DNA of 64,000 bases from Auriscalpium vulgare (GCA_019915015.1 JAHBBC010000001.1:1984001-2048000); one strand, 5' to 3'; shown: positions 1 to 13,118, counted from the first letter of the stretch. The notes: generated from the sequence alone by a model not told the origin. Program-made: numbers and translations.

Positions 1-3000
1 CAACTGTGTCACTACGCACGTGATATTCGCAGAGGTGAAAGTGAGCTCGGATCCCGACACAAGCGTCTGCACAATCGGCGGAGCGACAGCACCGATCAAA
101 TACAATGCGGTTTGATCGGTCTAAACAGTGATCAACCTCCCGTCAAGGTAACAAACATGCAATAAAAACTCACAATCGCAGGGACGTTATACTGATTGAA
201 CGTAAGTTGGGTCGCGTCTGAAACCTTTATCAGGATAAGCTTTGCGAAGAGAGGGAGCACCACGTACAGTCATCGAGCTTGACTTGACTGTCTACGGCCA
301 ATGTCACTAGCAGATTCTTGAGCGCATTCAAGATCGCGCTGTCCACATCGAACTGCTTCCCGCTGAAGATACCAACATTAGCAGTAATTGGAGGAAAGGT
401 GCGCACCGCACATACCTGACGCATGTAGGCTTGCTGGTATCAACAGTCGTTGTAATCTAAAAACAGTGAGCTCGGTATGTCGGTCGCGTGATCGATGTGC
501 TCCGCGACGCACCGGCGAGTGGAAGCTCGGATTCTGTATCACGATACCGAACAACTGTACCAAGGGGCCGAGGTCGACGTGATTATCTTGCGAGCCATAT
601 AACAGCAGCTCGATGATGGTCAAAGGATCGAGATTGAATTCAAAGGGAAGCTGCGCTGACGTAACGTTGGAGTGTCCGTCGGCATGTACTGGAGACGATG
701 ACAAGTCCACGTTGTCGATCTTGCCAAGCGTCAGATCCTTGAACGTCGCCGTCGCTGTCACACGAAGCAGGTTGATGCTCGCTGTGAACGGGTTGCTCAA
801 TGTGAACGACGTCGCCGCGATCCCCGTCTGCACGATATTGACAGGAAAAGTGAGCGCCGCGGATCCAATGAGATTCTGGTGCAAGGCGGGGATCGTGACC
901 GGAGACAGACGGATCTCGGAGAGCGCCTCCTTCAGTGAGTCGATGACCGTCGCGCTCTGAGAGCCCTGGATCGTCGTATCCGACGAAACACCCTGCAAAT
1001 AGTTTTCGAGCAGCGCCTGCCCTGCGGAGACAGCACCTCCCTGCGGAGCGTAATGGACATCTGCGGATATGTGAGGAGGCTATCACACATATCACATCAT
1101 GAAGCACGCTCACCGATGGCGTAGGTTGCGTTCCCAGGGATGATCACGATGTCACTCTGCAAGGGCAATGAGATTTGGTGGCATTCATATATGGAGCAAC
1201 GTACTATGTCGGCAGTCCCAATTTGTTGGTCCCTAAAGATGGCATTCAACAGATGCTCCCAAGTCATGGGCTGAAGACGCTTACTGGAAGAGAAGACCAA
1301 ACTCGACATCACCAGCCCCTGAGTAGATTCACCGTCAATATGTATTAACAAAATCTTTGGACCTAGGGCGGCGCACCAAGCGTGATGTTGCTACAAGGTA
1401 TCATATGAGCCTCAGTCTTCAAGATCTGTTGACAAAGTATGCCCACCTGGGATTAAACAACGACGCGCTGACTTTGATGAGCAAATAATCCGGGAAACCG
1501 TGATTGACGTCCAAAGACGTGACGATAGACGGCTTGGAATTGAGGCCCTGCAGGCCCGCAATCGACGTGCTCACAGAGAACGCGATGTTGGTCAGCGAGA
1601 GCAGCCCGACCGCCGTGCTTGCGTCCGTGTTCGCGTTGCCGGCCAGATCTAGCGCCTGGTTTTCCGACGTCGCCGTCGACGCCAGGAAATCCTGAAACGC
1701 GCCGTGCTGATTGTTGAACACGGCGAACGGCACGCCCGAGAAGCCGAGGTGGATGATGCGCTGCTGGACGTCGGTCGTGCTGGGGCCTTTAGGCACGACG
1801 AGCTCGGCGAAGGGCTGCCCACCAGTCGACACGGAGATGTTCTGCTCCAGCGCCTTGATGTCCACGGGGAAATTGAAGGGCAAGCCGAAGGCGGCGGTCG
1901 TGTCGTTGCTGCTCGTTGACGGGCCGTACGCAGTGTCCGGAGTGAATTGGAGGTCCAGCTCGTTGAGATTGATGGACTTGATGATAGTGAGCTTGCCCTG
2001 ATTTGGGAGGACGGCAGATATGATCAAGCTCTTGATGCCCTCGTTCAGCCATGTTACCTGTCAACCCTGTCAGCTTATGCTCGTATATTGATACATCAAG
2101 GTGAGACATACACTGTTGGGCCCGGCGCTGTCGCCGTGTACACTGACGTTGCTGTCCAGCCCATGTATGAAGTTGTTAAAGATGGTCGAAACGTCGCTCA
2201 AGCCGGACTGCTCCGTCTGCGGTATGAGTCGTCCCACCAGGCTCAAGGGCACAGTACTCTGCGGAGCGAGAGTGAAGGTGCCGTTCGAGGCGGCTGGGCC
2301 GATGTTAGTGTTCCCAAAGTAGTTCTGGAAGCCGATGGAGCTGAGCTCGATGCCGACTTGCGCGGGCTACAGATAAAGAGTCAGTTAGGCATTAGAAAGG
2401 GCAAGAAAGAAACACACGTTGGTGATGCTCGTGTCTAGAGTAAGGTGAATGCCACCAGCCGGGTCGTTCGTCGGCAAGTCGAAGGAGTTGATGATCACTC
2501 CGCCTTGCAAGCCGTTGAGGCCCTTCAAAGTAACCTTCTTCTCGGGCAGTGAGATACCAGACACAGAGATACCTAATTAGAGGAGACGTCAGCATCGGCA
2601 AAGACCGGTCTCCCCTTATTGACTGACCCAAAGCCGAGACTACAGATATATAGGTCAGTCGAACTGTGTAGAGAGCAGTTGTTGCGCGAGGCTCACCACT
2701 CAGATTTTCGCCCGTGATGACCCAATCGAAAGACTCTTCAGTCAAGAGTACCTGAACAGCGTTGAGCGCGATCCCAACACACTTAGGAAAGATGTTATAC
2801 CTTCGTGAACTCCGTCAGATGGTCAACGTCCGCGACGCTGAACGCCCCGTCAACCTCGAACTGCGCCCCAACATCTCCGGCAATGTTGATGTCGGGCATC
2901 TTTAGCGACCCGAGCGGTGCCCCAGACCATGAAATGACCAGGCCCTGCCCAAATGAGATTGCCGCGTCAACTATGGGGAAAACAAATTGAGTCAAGGCAA

Positions 3001-6000
3001 AGCAGGAAATGCGATAGAGCGCATACACGGCCCGGCTTGCGTGATCGATCCTGACAGCTTCGTTTCGAACGAGTTCAGCTGCGGATTAGTGATGAGGACG
3101 GTGTTAACGCTGGTGACTATCGTCAGTACATCCCCATCGCAATGATAACGAAGATGCTCACCCCAGCAGAGAGCCCGAGACGATCTTTTGCACAATCGGC
3201 TGCGCGAGTATCGGAAGAATGAGATTCAAGCTCTCGTCCGTCTTGGTCGGCACGCCGGTCTGGGTGTACTGCAACGACGTCGAGTAATCACCTGGAGCAA
3301 AATAAACTTTAAACGCCGGCGTCGGGATAGATGGATGTGCGACGCCCTACCGATCGTAACGGCCGTCGTCAACTCCACATCTGAGGCCAATTTCTTAAAA
3401 GCCGCATCGACGAACTGAGGCAAATTAAAACCGCTGCCGCACCAACACATTAAGACCTGCTAGCCACAAAGAGAACAACGAGCTCACGTGTAAAGATTGT
3501 CTCTCCGGCTTCTGTTCGTCCTCCTCGACGGCGGGCTCCCGCCCTTCGTCTGCACATACTGGTACCCACCGAGCGCGACGATCCCATCCAGTTGCTCCGT
3601 GCCGAGCCCCGCCTCCTCTGCCAGAACCCGCGTGACCGTGAACAGCGACGGCGGGTCCATGTTCATATCCAGATCGAGCGCCGGCGAGTCCGTCGTAGCC
3701 TTGCCGCGCGACGTGAAGTTCGTGCCCGTCTGGATCGTGCCGAGCGTGACCCCGCGGTACGACACTGTCGACGTGATCTGCGTGATGTCGAGGCCGGCGG
3801 TGAACGGGTTGACGAGCGCAACGGAGACGTGCGAGATGTTGTTTGCGTGGCCCGTCGTCGGCAGGACTGTGAGTGGGTGTTAATGTGGAAGACGGATGCG
3901 CTTCATGGAATGGAATGAGACGGACCGGTAAGTGCGGCCGTTGAGAGAAGGCTGGTGGTGAGGCCTGGAAGTGTCACACCCAATGCGAGGGTCTTGAACG
4001 CCTGCAACAGAGATGTGACGTTCGTGCTGCCGTCGTAGCCAGCAATGGTGAGTTCGACGTCTAAGAAATGTCAGATCAATTGCACAAAACGTCGCGAAAG
4101 GCGTACCTTTCTTGCCCACGAACTCGTTGAGGGTTTGCTGACCCTGAGGGCTCACGTTCGGCTAAACGTATGTCGTCAGTCGTCGTGACTGGCTAGGCGC
4201 GGCCACGTACTGTGAAGGTGGCTTCGCCGCTCAGAATGTTCTGACCCATCTCGAGCGTCAGATTCCGCAGGAGGTTCGCGCCGATCACAGAGCCCCCGCG
4301 GGATAGCTGCAACGCTACACCAGCCACATCAGCAGCAGTCTAGCAGCGCATAAGCAGCGGAGCTTACAGAGGTCACCAGTACTCAGCTTGAGGTTCGAAG
4401 GGTTCGTGATGGACACTGTGCGCTGGTCAGACAACCGCAGACTATGAGTCTTATGGCTCTGCGACCACGCACCGTTTATCCCGAGTAGCATGGCGTCCGA
4501 CGTGCCGCCGATGACGTCCACGCCACCGATCGTGACCATATTCTGCAGGCCCTGCAGGCCCTTCAGCCCCGACGTCACGTTAAACTTGATCGGGTCCAGC
4601 ACGAGCCGGCCCAGCGCCATGTCCGCGACAGTATGCGCGTGGCCCTCGAGCTGGAACGCCTCCGTCGCCAAGTCAGTGAGATCCGCATCTGCACATCCAG
4701 GTAAGAGACATGTGCGCTACGAGAGCGCGCGCGACACGTACTAAACTGCGAGAAGGCGGGGTGATTAGAGTCCGGCGAGGTCAGCGGGGCGTCGATGATG
4801 GACAGGTTGATCGTCCCTTGCGTGAGTGTCGAGTTGATCACGTGGATCGCAGACGTAGCGGACCCCGGCGGCTGGTCGGGCGTCAGCAATGTCCATGCTG
4901 GCATGAGGCTAGCGGATTGTTACCGTGGAGAGCCCAGCGATGAGCGTTCCGTTCTTCGTAATATTGAACGAGTTCTCGATCTCGCTGATGCTGACGCTGA
5001 ACCCAAAGGGTAATTCTACAAAAGCCTCAGCATCTCTCGTCCGCATCATGGGGTTACGACTCACGAAGTGCAGCCTGCACCGACTTCGAGTTCGCCACAG
5101 GCAACCAGGGCTGGTCCGCCGAGAACGCGAGCGCCAAGTCGCCGATGCTGATCGCTTGGATCGGGTTGATTGGGATGGGCGACTTGAACGGCACGTTCAG
5201 CCGGAGCGCCTGGATGCCCTGCGTGAGCCACGAGATCGACGTGCCATCATTCTGCAGCGTCGAGCGCCCGACGGCGACGACAGGGGCGGCCTCCCCGTTG
5301 AGGTACGTCGTGAAGAGCTGTGAGACGAGCGCGAGCTCGTTCGTGTCGTTGTGCGGGACGAGCGTGCCGGCGAGTGAGATGTCATTTGGTCCGGGAGCCT
5401 AGGGAGCGGTGTTGTCAGCTAAGACTCCAGGTTGCTAAGTGGAAGTGCGTACTATGACGGTGTTCAACCCCGTGCCAGTGCCGAGGAAGACGTTCTGGTA
5501 GTACAGGTCAAAGATGACGGTGCCGAGATCGAGCAAGAAGGGACTGTTGGAAGTTAGTACCATGCAAGCGCAATGGACGGCAAGAGCGCACCTCGGGTTG
5601 CTGAGCGTGTTCACCGTATCAAAGAAGATTCCACCCTTCGGATCATCGCCAGGCAGCTGAAAGTCTTTCAATCCTACATTCCCGTCGAAACTGTTGATAG
5701 CTGGCCACATTAAAAGATAAGCATAAGCTCCTAAGCAGCGCAGCGATGCTCACCATTGAGTGTGATTTCCTTCTTGAAGTGTATGCCCTTCGTCTTGGGG
5801 AACTTCAGCGCCTGCACGTGGACATTATTACTCTCCAGCCTCCACGTGAAGTTCTTCGACGTGATCATTGACTGCGTGAACTAGCCAAATGCGCCCTCGT
5901 CGGGGATGAGGAAGGTCGTCGTCTGGTTGACGTATGCGCGTTTGCTCTTGGCCGACAAGGTCGTGAGGTTGAACTGGCCGATCGGCACTTCCTGGTCGCC

Positions 6001-6661
6001 ATTGAGCCACGTCACATTGATCGGTTCAACGAACGCAATTTTCGCATTGAAAATGCCTGTGTGCGAGACCTGAGAAAGGTGAGCGTTGCGTAAGGGCGAA
6101 GCGAGAAGGCGAACACGCGTACCCATCCATCCATCCGCAAAGTAAAGCTGTTTGCGCGCATATATTAGACTTCAAGCTTTATTTCCGAGCCAAATTGCGC
6201 TCACGAAGTGTTCACCGGGTTAATGATAGCGGCGGTGTCAATGTTGAGGACGGAGACGTTGACGACATGTTGTGCTATGGCGTGAATGACTGGGAACAGG
6301 AGGATGAAGAGGAACCCTATGCCCAAGAGCGCCGCGAAGATCTGCGAAATAATGAACCATCGCCTCTTGTATAGAGGCACCTTCTTCGCCGCCGTCGGGG
6401 CATCAGCGTCTCCCGCCTGTTCCGGGCCTGCTTGGGCATCCCCGCGTTGCCCCACAGGTATACCTGCAGACGTGGTCCTCGATATCGGGAGGCTCTCTGA
6501 CGAGCCCGCGCCTGCGAATAGAGCCGCATTTCCTAAATAGAGGCGTGAGATGTGAACGACGCGTGAAAACGCGTAAAATACGGACGTGGGAGGTTCGTGG
6601 ACGAGGAGGCGCGGCCGTCGAAGAGCCCGCTATCCGGGCGCGTCTGGTGGTATTCTTCCAT
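1..6661 (-). CDS. Giant DUF3712-type membrane protein, 3' end missing
   Basis: Multi-exon gene read right to left and still open at base 1. I place the start ATG at 6661. Exon 1 (6661-6586) joins exon 2 at 6532 in frame, giving an N-terminus with a basic patch (YKRRWF) followed by one hydrophobic helix (FAALLGIGFLFILLFPVI), typical of a type II signal anchor. Everything after it looks extracytoplasmic: a long series of beta-rich, LEA-like units with recurring signatures (GLKGLQGL, GLQGLNSKPS, LVNPFTAG, LSNPFTAS) and many Asn-Ser/Thr sites, over about 14 exons with 50-60 bp introns. This matches fungal DUF3712 proteins, whose biochemical role is not established; the label 'pre-rRNA processing protein' sometimes given to them is not supported by anything visible here. 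The visible part already codes for more than 1,600 residues. Exon borders are approximate. Confidence 0.75.
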
Positions 6662-9555
6662 CGTCTGCGCGGTGGGCCGGCCTGAGAGCGCGGTTGGGAG
6701 GACGGTAAACGTGCGTGTGGCGAGAGGGCGGCAGCAAGGATGGAAAAAGCGTGAAAATGGCGAGAGCGGTGTTCTATAAGAGGGCGACGGACGTATGCCG
6801 TTCGCGTGATCGGAGCTCCCTGCCAGAAACAGCGAATTACACCATGTCCGAGCGGAAGCCTATGATGTATACTTCGCGAAGCGAGTGTACTTTGAGACGA
6901 GACCACATGGCTGCAACAGGTCCACTGCGACCGGCGGCCAACGCCTCGATTGATGTCAGATGTCCCGCTGTACGGACCTTAATAAACGATGATCGCACGA
7001 ATGAGCAGCCTGAGCAGCCGGCATTGCGCTGATGGCCGTGCGAGAGAAGAGCTGAAGAAAGCATTTTGGCTCGCAACCAATGATCGGAGAGAACGGAGAG
7101 AAGGGGATCTCCGTTTTGGGTATGTTTTCAAAATTGCGTAGTGGGGAAATTTCCAATTCCCCACTCGTCGGTCCTCGCAGCACCTCCTCCGCCTGTCCTC
7201 ACGAGCCCTCTAGGAGCGCAGAACGATATCTATGGTCCAGAGCAAGTCCTTAGGTGGTCAAAGTCTGCCTCTGTCGACTGCCTGGAAACTATGGGGGTGG
7301 TCACTGGTGACGCAATACGGAACTGCCGCCGCGCGCCGGTTGCAGTTGGGCCCCACCGCCTCGAGGTTCGCATCTTCTCTTCGAGCGACCGTCTCCACTC
7401 TCCCGACGCACCGCCTGTGACCGTCGCTCGAGTTCTCGACATCCTCGCTGCCCATGCGACTGCGATCATCAACGTTGCCCACGCAGATCGACATGTCCAC
7501 ATGGCAGCGTGTCTCGCGCGGTCATAGCCATCCCATCCTGCTCTATACCCGCCTGATCCCTTCAAATTCTGACGATCCACTCGTGCGTTCCTTACCTCGC
7601 TAAAGCTTAGTAACCGTGTGCATATCCCATCACATGCACAGGGTACACTCCACCTGGCGTCAAATGACCCACAAAAAGACGTCGCAAACGGTGCTCGCCC
7701 GCGCGACATCACCGCCCTTACCGTCGCTCGCGCGCCTCTCCATCATCCCTGCCCCCGTCACGCGGTCTTCTGTGGGCCCCAATCATGATTTTCCTCCCGA
7801 CAAAACGGGGCACTAGTCCGTCGCTTGTGCTGTGCGCCCTCATTTGCCTCTTTTATTCATAGAACGTGGTGCAGAACATCCTGAAGAGCTTCGCTCGGCA
7901 GGCGGCGCTACTTCGCTAGGACGCTTTTGATCAACTGCGTGCGATCTACGGTATGTGGATGCGGCGATGAAGGAGCACAAAAGACGAGCGGCGCCGCGCC
8001 TTCTGCAGATAGCTATGATGTCAAGGGGACTGCTGCATGCTCTAGGACTGGAAGCTGGGCTCGCGCTGGAGTCGAAGATGTGGCGCCGACTGCAATCGTT
8101 CTACTGAGATACTCCCAGAGCTCGTAGCAAGACGTGCGTGTTTCAGCCAGCCCATTTCCGAGCGGGCGCGTCATAAGGATACGTAGTGGAATGTTCTCAT
8201 CGCATAGCATACTTACGAACGCTGTATCTTCGATATTGGACTTTTTTGTGTGCCATGGCAGTCGGACAGTTCGTAAGCAGCCAGCCACTGCGCCCCGGTC
8301 CCACATTCACTGAACGTCGGAAATGACATACGGATAGAAGGCAGGCGATGTGACAGAAGAAGTAGTTATTTAATCATATGGAAGTACAGGGAAGTACCGT
8401 ATGTACTTGTGCGCCGGTTGACTTCCACGCGGTAGAACACATCGAATTACATAATGGTATCCGCCTGTCATCCTGGATACCGTGACTGCCGCCTCCTGGG
8501 CCGACGCCACCGTTATCGCTGAGCGCGACCGCCACTAGAGCAACCGCGAGTATGCGGGATGGCGGCGTATGACGGCCGAAGAAAACGAGTATCTCCTTAC
8601 ATATATAATGAAGCGTTCGTATCGGCCAATCCTCCGATTTCCGCGATCGCAAATCCAAGTGTAACTCCTTGCGCGCCGCACGCATATGGCACATATACGT
8701 AGGCTATACTGAAAAGGGTATTGCGAGGCGATCGAAAGTTGCGCGCGGTCGAGCGGCATGATCAAGAGAACGTGTGCGCCGCAAAAGCACGGTCGTTGAC
8801 AGAGTGTTGAGTTGCGGCAATTACTGCTCGACGCGCCTCCAAGGTGGCTTTGAACCATCGTATACAGACTGCTGAAATGGGTAGTGAGTGACCAGGCATA
8901 TAGAATCAGTCAAGTGTTGGACCATGGGGACGAAGACGGCTCCTCTTCGGCTAAAGCAGTGTGGTACGTAGCTCGACGGCGCGCAAGAAAATTTCAGAAT
9001 GAGGACAATGGCAGAAGAAGCCTCGCCTTCGGCAGAATCGTCGACGGAGGACCTGCAGGGCCAGGCGTTCTCATTCGAGCAACTCAGTACGGAGAGAGGA
9101 CGCTAGCCGTCGCCGTCGCCGTTTCCGATACCCGGCGACGGTGATGCGCTGAGCACAGGAGCTAAGAGAGAGGCAGGACAGTTGAAGTCGGAGAAAATAT
9201 CTGGAGTAAGAGGCAAACCACAAAAGTGTCTGCGAGAGAATAGCGAGCGTTAGAATGTTGCAAGAGCGTGACTATGACCTCCTACAGTGGTAAGGCGGCG
9301 AGAACCTGCTCTAGCTAAGGCATGTGAATCCGCAAAGGGGCCCCGGCGTGATCAGATTCTTGGGGTGCAACGTGAGACCGAAGTTAGAGCCCACCGAGAA
9401 CGCCGAGACAGCTTGATCAAATACGAGATACAGCAGTCTCCCGCAAGTATTTCTTCACGCGCACGTCTACCAAGGAAAGAGGTGAAGATCTGGAAGACTG
9501 CAGGGTAATCGTGGTTTCAAATCACGTAAGCTGGTTCCGCGGTTGTGGCGACCCG

Positions 9556-9619
9556 CTTCAAATTCATCTTCAAGGCTTCAAATTCACCTTCAAGGCTTCA
9601 AATTCACCTTCAGGCTTCA
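9556..9619. repeat. 20-bp tandem repeat, about 3 copies
   Basis: Three consecutive copies of a unit reading GCTTCAAATTCACCTTCAAG, the first with one substitution (ATC for ACC) and the last one base short. It lies in non-coding DNA. Confidence 0.9.
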
Positions 9620-10370
9620 ACTGGCTGCACAGTGCACATTCTGCGTTCTAGCCATTTTGCGACCCCACAAGTTCTCTGAGGATGCCCATATCATCAAAAT
9701 GAAATGAGTGTTACTTGAGCGGCTGAGGCTGTAGGTAAGACTTTTCTCCCCGGGGAGAAGTTCGAGGCCTCAACGTTCAGTACTCACCTCATGTTGTAGT
9801 TCTTTGAACCTGTGACCATAAAAACGTCGTGATGAGGTTGGAATCCTGTCTACGGCGTGGTACCTTGCACTGAAGGGGACAAGTGTTCGAAACTTCGGAG
9901 CCGAGAGTCTTGCTGGCAGTCGCCTGAATTCTCTTGAGCACTTTTGCTGTCCGGATCGTCATCCGACTTTCTTTGCTGCCTATGCCTATGTGTACTCTAT
10001 CAATTCCGGCAAACCCTTTCGCGTTGGCTTTCCTATGAGGGGCGCCAGCGGACAAAATTATTTAGGGCTTCGAACTTTATGTTTGCACTTTGAGCAATAT
10101 TGTTCTTAGACTTCGACTTTGACCCAAATGACACCTTTTATGGTAATATTGAAGAAGACCCAAGTCACCCAAGGCCATTTGACTTCGGCTATCGACTTTC
10201 GCAACTCGCATATAGCTTTTGCACTAGAGTCTAGGGCACAGCCACGCCGAGAAAACTGGTCAAGAATAATTGAAAATAATCACTCAGGGCTGGTACACGA
10301 GGGGCACGATTATTAGGTACGTTTTGTTCTATTACAAGGCCGCGGGGTGAGTGAATTGGCCCTCTGAATA

Positions 10371-10484
10371 CCGGGGTGGCAGCAGGGGAGCGGGGTAGCG
10401 GCCCACGGGGAGCGGGAGCAGGGGAGCGGGGCAACGGGATCCGAGCGGGGGAGCGGGGGTGGGGGCTGGGTGGGGGAGCCCGAG
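10371..10484 (+). repeat. G-rich block with G-quadruplex motif
   Basis: Strongly strand-asymmetric, with repeated GGGGAGCGGGG-like units. Bases 10455-10476 contain four G-runs of 5, 5, 3 and 5 separated by loops of 1-2 bases, which fits the intramolecular G-quadruplex consensus. Confidence 0.8.
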
Positions 10485-11198
10485 TGCAAATATTTGCCGC
10501 CGTATGCGCAATGCCGACGGCGCAAGCTGTAAGCCGAAGTCGATGTGCCAATTGCTAAGTCGCAAGTCGCAAGTCGAAGGCTCGTGCTTTCCATATCCGG
10601 CAATTTTCCACTTTGCGGCTTCGCTTTTGCGCCTGATCTGCGCCGCATTTCTCTCTATCCGGCAGCGCCGCAGGCTCAAGGTCAAACGACGAAACCGATT
10701 CCCAGTTCCTAAGCACGTAAATACTTTTGTCCGGTCCTGGTCTGGATACTTTCCTCCCTCTTAGCGCATATTTAGCCAACAACTCGTCCTTTAAGCTTGA
10801 ACACACGACTTCTGAAGTATCGGTACCTCGCGTCTGCCCAAAAGAAGGCCCGTGCCAAGACAAAGACGCGTCCGATGCACAATGCAACCCGACGAACAGC
10901 CGACAAACACTGTTGGTGGCGATGCTTCGAGGTGGCCCCGTTTCACTGCACCTGTCAATGCGAGTGGGCCTTGTGATGTCTTCGGCAAGGCGTTTTTCCG
11001 TTTCGTTCTTCCGCGGGCCGGGACGGGAGGGGGACATGGGCATTGCAAACCTGCATGCACCCTGCGTCAGCCTCAGTCTTCCTCGAGATGCGACGAATAT
11101 CCGTGTCGGCACCCTCACGCTTAAAAGGCGGCCTCCCATACTAGCTGGCGTCAAGACCGGGTCTGACTCGAGACTCTCCCGCGACGTATATTGGGAAA

Positions 11199-12761
11199 AT
11201 GCACCAGCTCTCTACCGCAGCATTCGCGGCCATCGCGGCTGCGCTCCTCCCTCAGGCCTCTGCCCAGCTGAACACGGCCGCGAAGGCGGCGGGAAAGCTG
11301 TACTTTGGTACGGCTGTGGACAATGGTGATCTTAGCGACTCAACCTACACGTCCATCCTTGGCAACGGCGTCGACTTCGGCCAGGTCACGGCTGCCAACT
11401 CCATGAAATGGGTACGTGTATCTCGGCGTTTCACACTGGAAAATCTCAGACAGACTTTTTTCCAGGACGCGACGGAGCCCTCACGAGGGTCTTTCACTTT
11501 TACTAATGGTGACGTCATCGCGAACCTCGCGAAATCTAATGGGCAGCTACTTCGCGGTAAGCAATCACCGGTCATCATGCATCAGGGACTATAAATTAAG
11601 CTGACCGTTCACAGGACACAACTGCGTGTGGTACAACCAGCTCCCCAGCTGGGTGTCTAGCGGTGGATTCAGCGCATCGACCCTGCAGAGCGTCATCACC
11701 ACCCATTGCAGCACCGTTGTTGGTCACTACAAGGGCCAAGTGTACTCGTGGGATGTTGTTAACGGTGCGCATGATTACTCTTACTGTTTATGCACAGTGC
11801 TAACGTCCGTCCTGAAGAGCCGTTCAATGATGACGGCACCTGGCGCACGGACGTGTTCTACAACACGCTGAACACGTCCTACGTTGCCACTGCTCTCAAT
11901 GCCGCCAAGAGCGCGGACTCGAGCACCAAGTTGTACATCAACGACTACAACCTGGAGTACACCGGCAGCAAGGCCACCGCGATGGAGAACCTCGTCAGCT
12001 CGCTCAAGAGCGCGGGCACGCCGATCGACGGCATCGGTCTGCAGGGCCACTTCATCGTCGGGCAGGTCTCTACCAGCTTGCAGAGCGTCCTCAACACGTT
12101 TGTAGGGCTCGGCGTCGAGGTCGCGATCACGGAGCTGGACATCCGCACGACGGTGCCCGCGAGCACGGCGACACTCGCGCAGCAATCGACCGACTACCAG
12201 AACGTCATCGCCGCTTGCAAGGCCGTGTCGAAGTGCGTCGGCGTCACGGTGTGGGATTTCACCGACAAGTACTCGTGGGTGCCGAACACGTTCAGCGGAC
12301 AGGGCGCTGCTTGCCCGTGGGACGCGGTCAGTCAATTTCTAGTGTATGCTCACCTGGCGGCCGAGCTGAGGCGTGCGCTGTAGAGCTACAACAAGAAGCC
12401 CGCTTACCAGGGTATCCTCAATGGCTTTGGCTATACCGGCGGTAGCGGCAGCACGACGACTACCACCACCACCACCACCACCACTACTAGCAGCACGACC
12501 ACGACCTCATCTTCGAGTTCAGGCAGCAGCGGTGCCACTTCCCCTCACTGGGGCCAATGCGGCGGCGCGAGTGCGTATCACCTCTACGCGGCCAAACCTC
12601 TACTAACTCCTGTCATTTCAACCCGTAGGCTGGACGGGCCCAACAGGCGAGCTTTTGTCTTCATGTTTTTCTGCGAGCGTGCATACTGACGCATGTCGAC
12701 AGTATGCGACTCCCCGTATACGTGCACGTACTCCAACCCGTACTACAGCCAGTGCCTCTAA
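11199..12761 (+). CDS. Secreted GH10 endo-1,4-beta-xylanase with C-terminal CBM1
   Basis: Hydrolyses internal beta-1,4 bonds of xylan outside the cell. Seven exons rebuild a continuous 408-residue frame: 11199-11411, 11466-11556, 11615-11764, 11818-12326, 12384-12570, 12629-12646 and 12703-12761. The N-terminus is a signal peptide ([19 protein letters not shown]). The GH10 barrel shows [14 protein letters not shown], the acid/base Glu in WDVVNE and the nucleophile Glu in ITELDIR. A Thr/Ser/Gly linker (ACC-type codon runs near 12.46 kb) leads to a family 1 cellulose-binding module with [24 protein letters not shown]. The acid/base Glu codon is split by intron 3. Exon 6 is only 18 nt and is followed by an apparent GC-AG intron. 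Overall length and domain order are usual for white-rot xylanases. Confidence 0.95.
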
Positions 12762-13118
12762 GCTGTCGGGATGCGTTCTCTGGATGCGTTCCACTAGGAA
12801 TCGGCTATCTTGTACGCGCTATTCAAATGATTTTTCGTATCCAAATGTGTTGTAGATCTCAGTTGATTTGTGTGAGCTATATCCGTCATCGTTGTCCATC
12901 AGTCAGGCGCACCAGAGTTGCAACAGCGATATAATGACAAACAAACAATTAGATACAATACATAATACACCGCGACCCAAAAGGTTGTGCATGCCGCAAA
13001 CGAGAGATGGTATACTGTAGCAACATCGATCTGTTTAGTACGGGCAAACGACGGAGCGAAGCGACGCTGCTTACCAACAAGATGGTGAACCAATGCAAAA
13101 TGCTATCTCGGGAAAGTA
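12762..13118. other. Intergenic, convergent 3' ends
   Basis: Spacer between the xylanase stop and the end of the minus-strand gene. It is AT-richer than its flanks, as expected for terminator/polyadenylation DNA; nothing else seen. Confidence 0.5.

Larger units (their letters stand above)
6662..11198. other. Gene-poor interval, no supported gene
   Basis: About 4.5 kb between the DUF3712 gene and the xylanase. All open frames are short, overlap on both strands, and show no recognisable domain or convincing splice chain. It contains a 20-bp tandem repeat near 9.56 kb and a G-rich block near 10.4 kb (listed separately). The last few hundred bases must include the xylanase promoter; I see no certain binding site there. 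Confidence 0.6.

Noticed and set aside
7230..7712. Open frames of 128-160 residues on opposite strands around 7.2-7.7 kb
   Set aside because: Mutually overlapping, composition typical of random GC-rich sequence, no family or splice support.
10555..11329. Long overlapping frames on both strands just before the xylanase (about 200 residues each)
   Set aside because: They overlap each other, have no domain-like composition or splice chain, and occupy the expected xylanase promoter.
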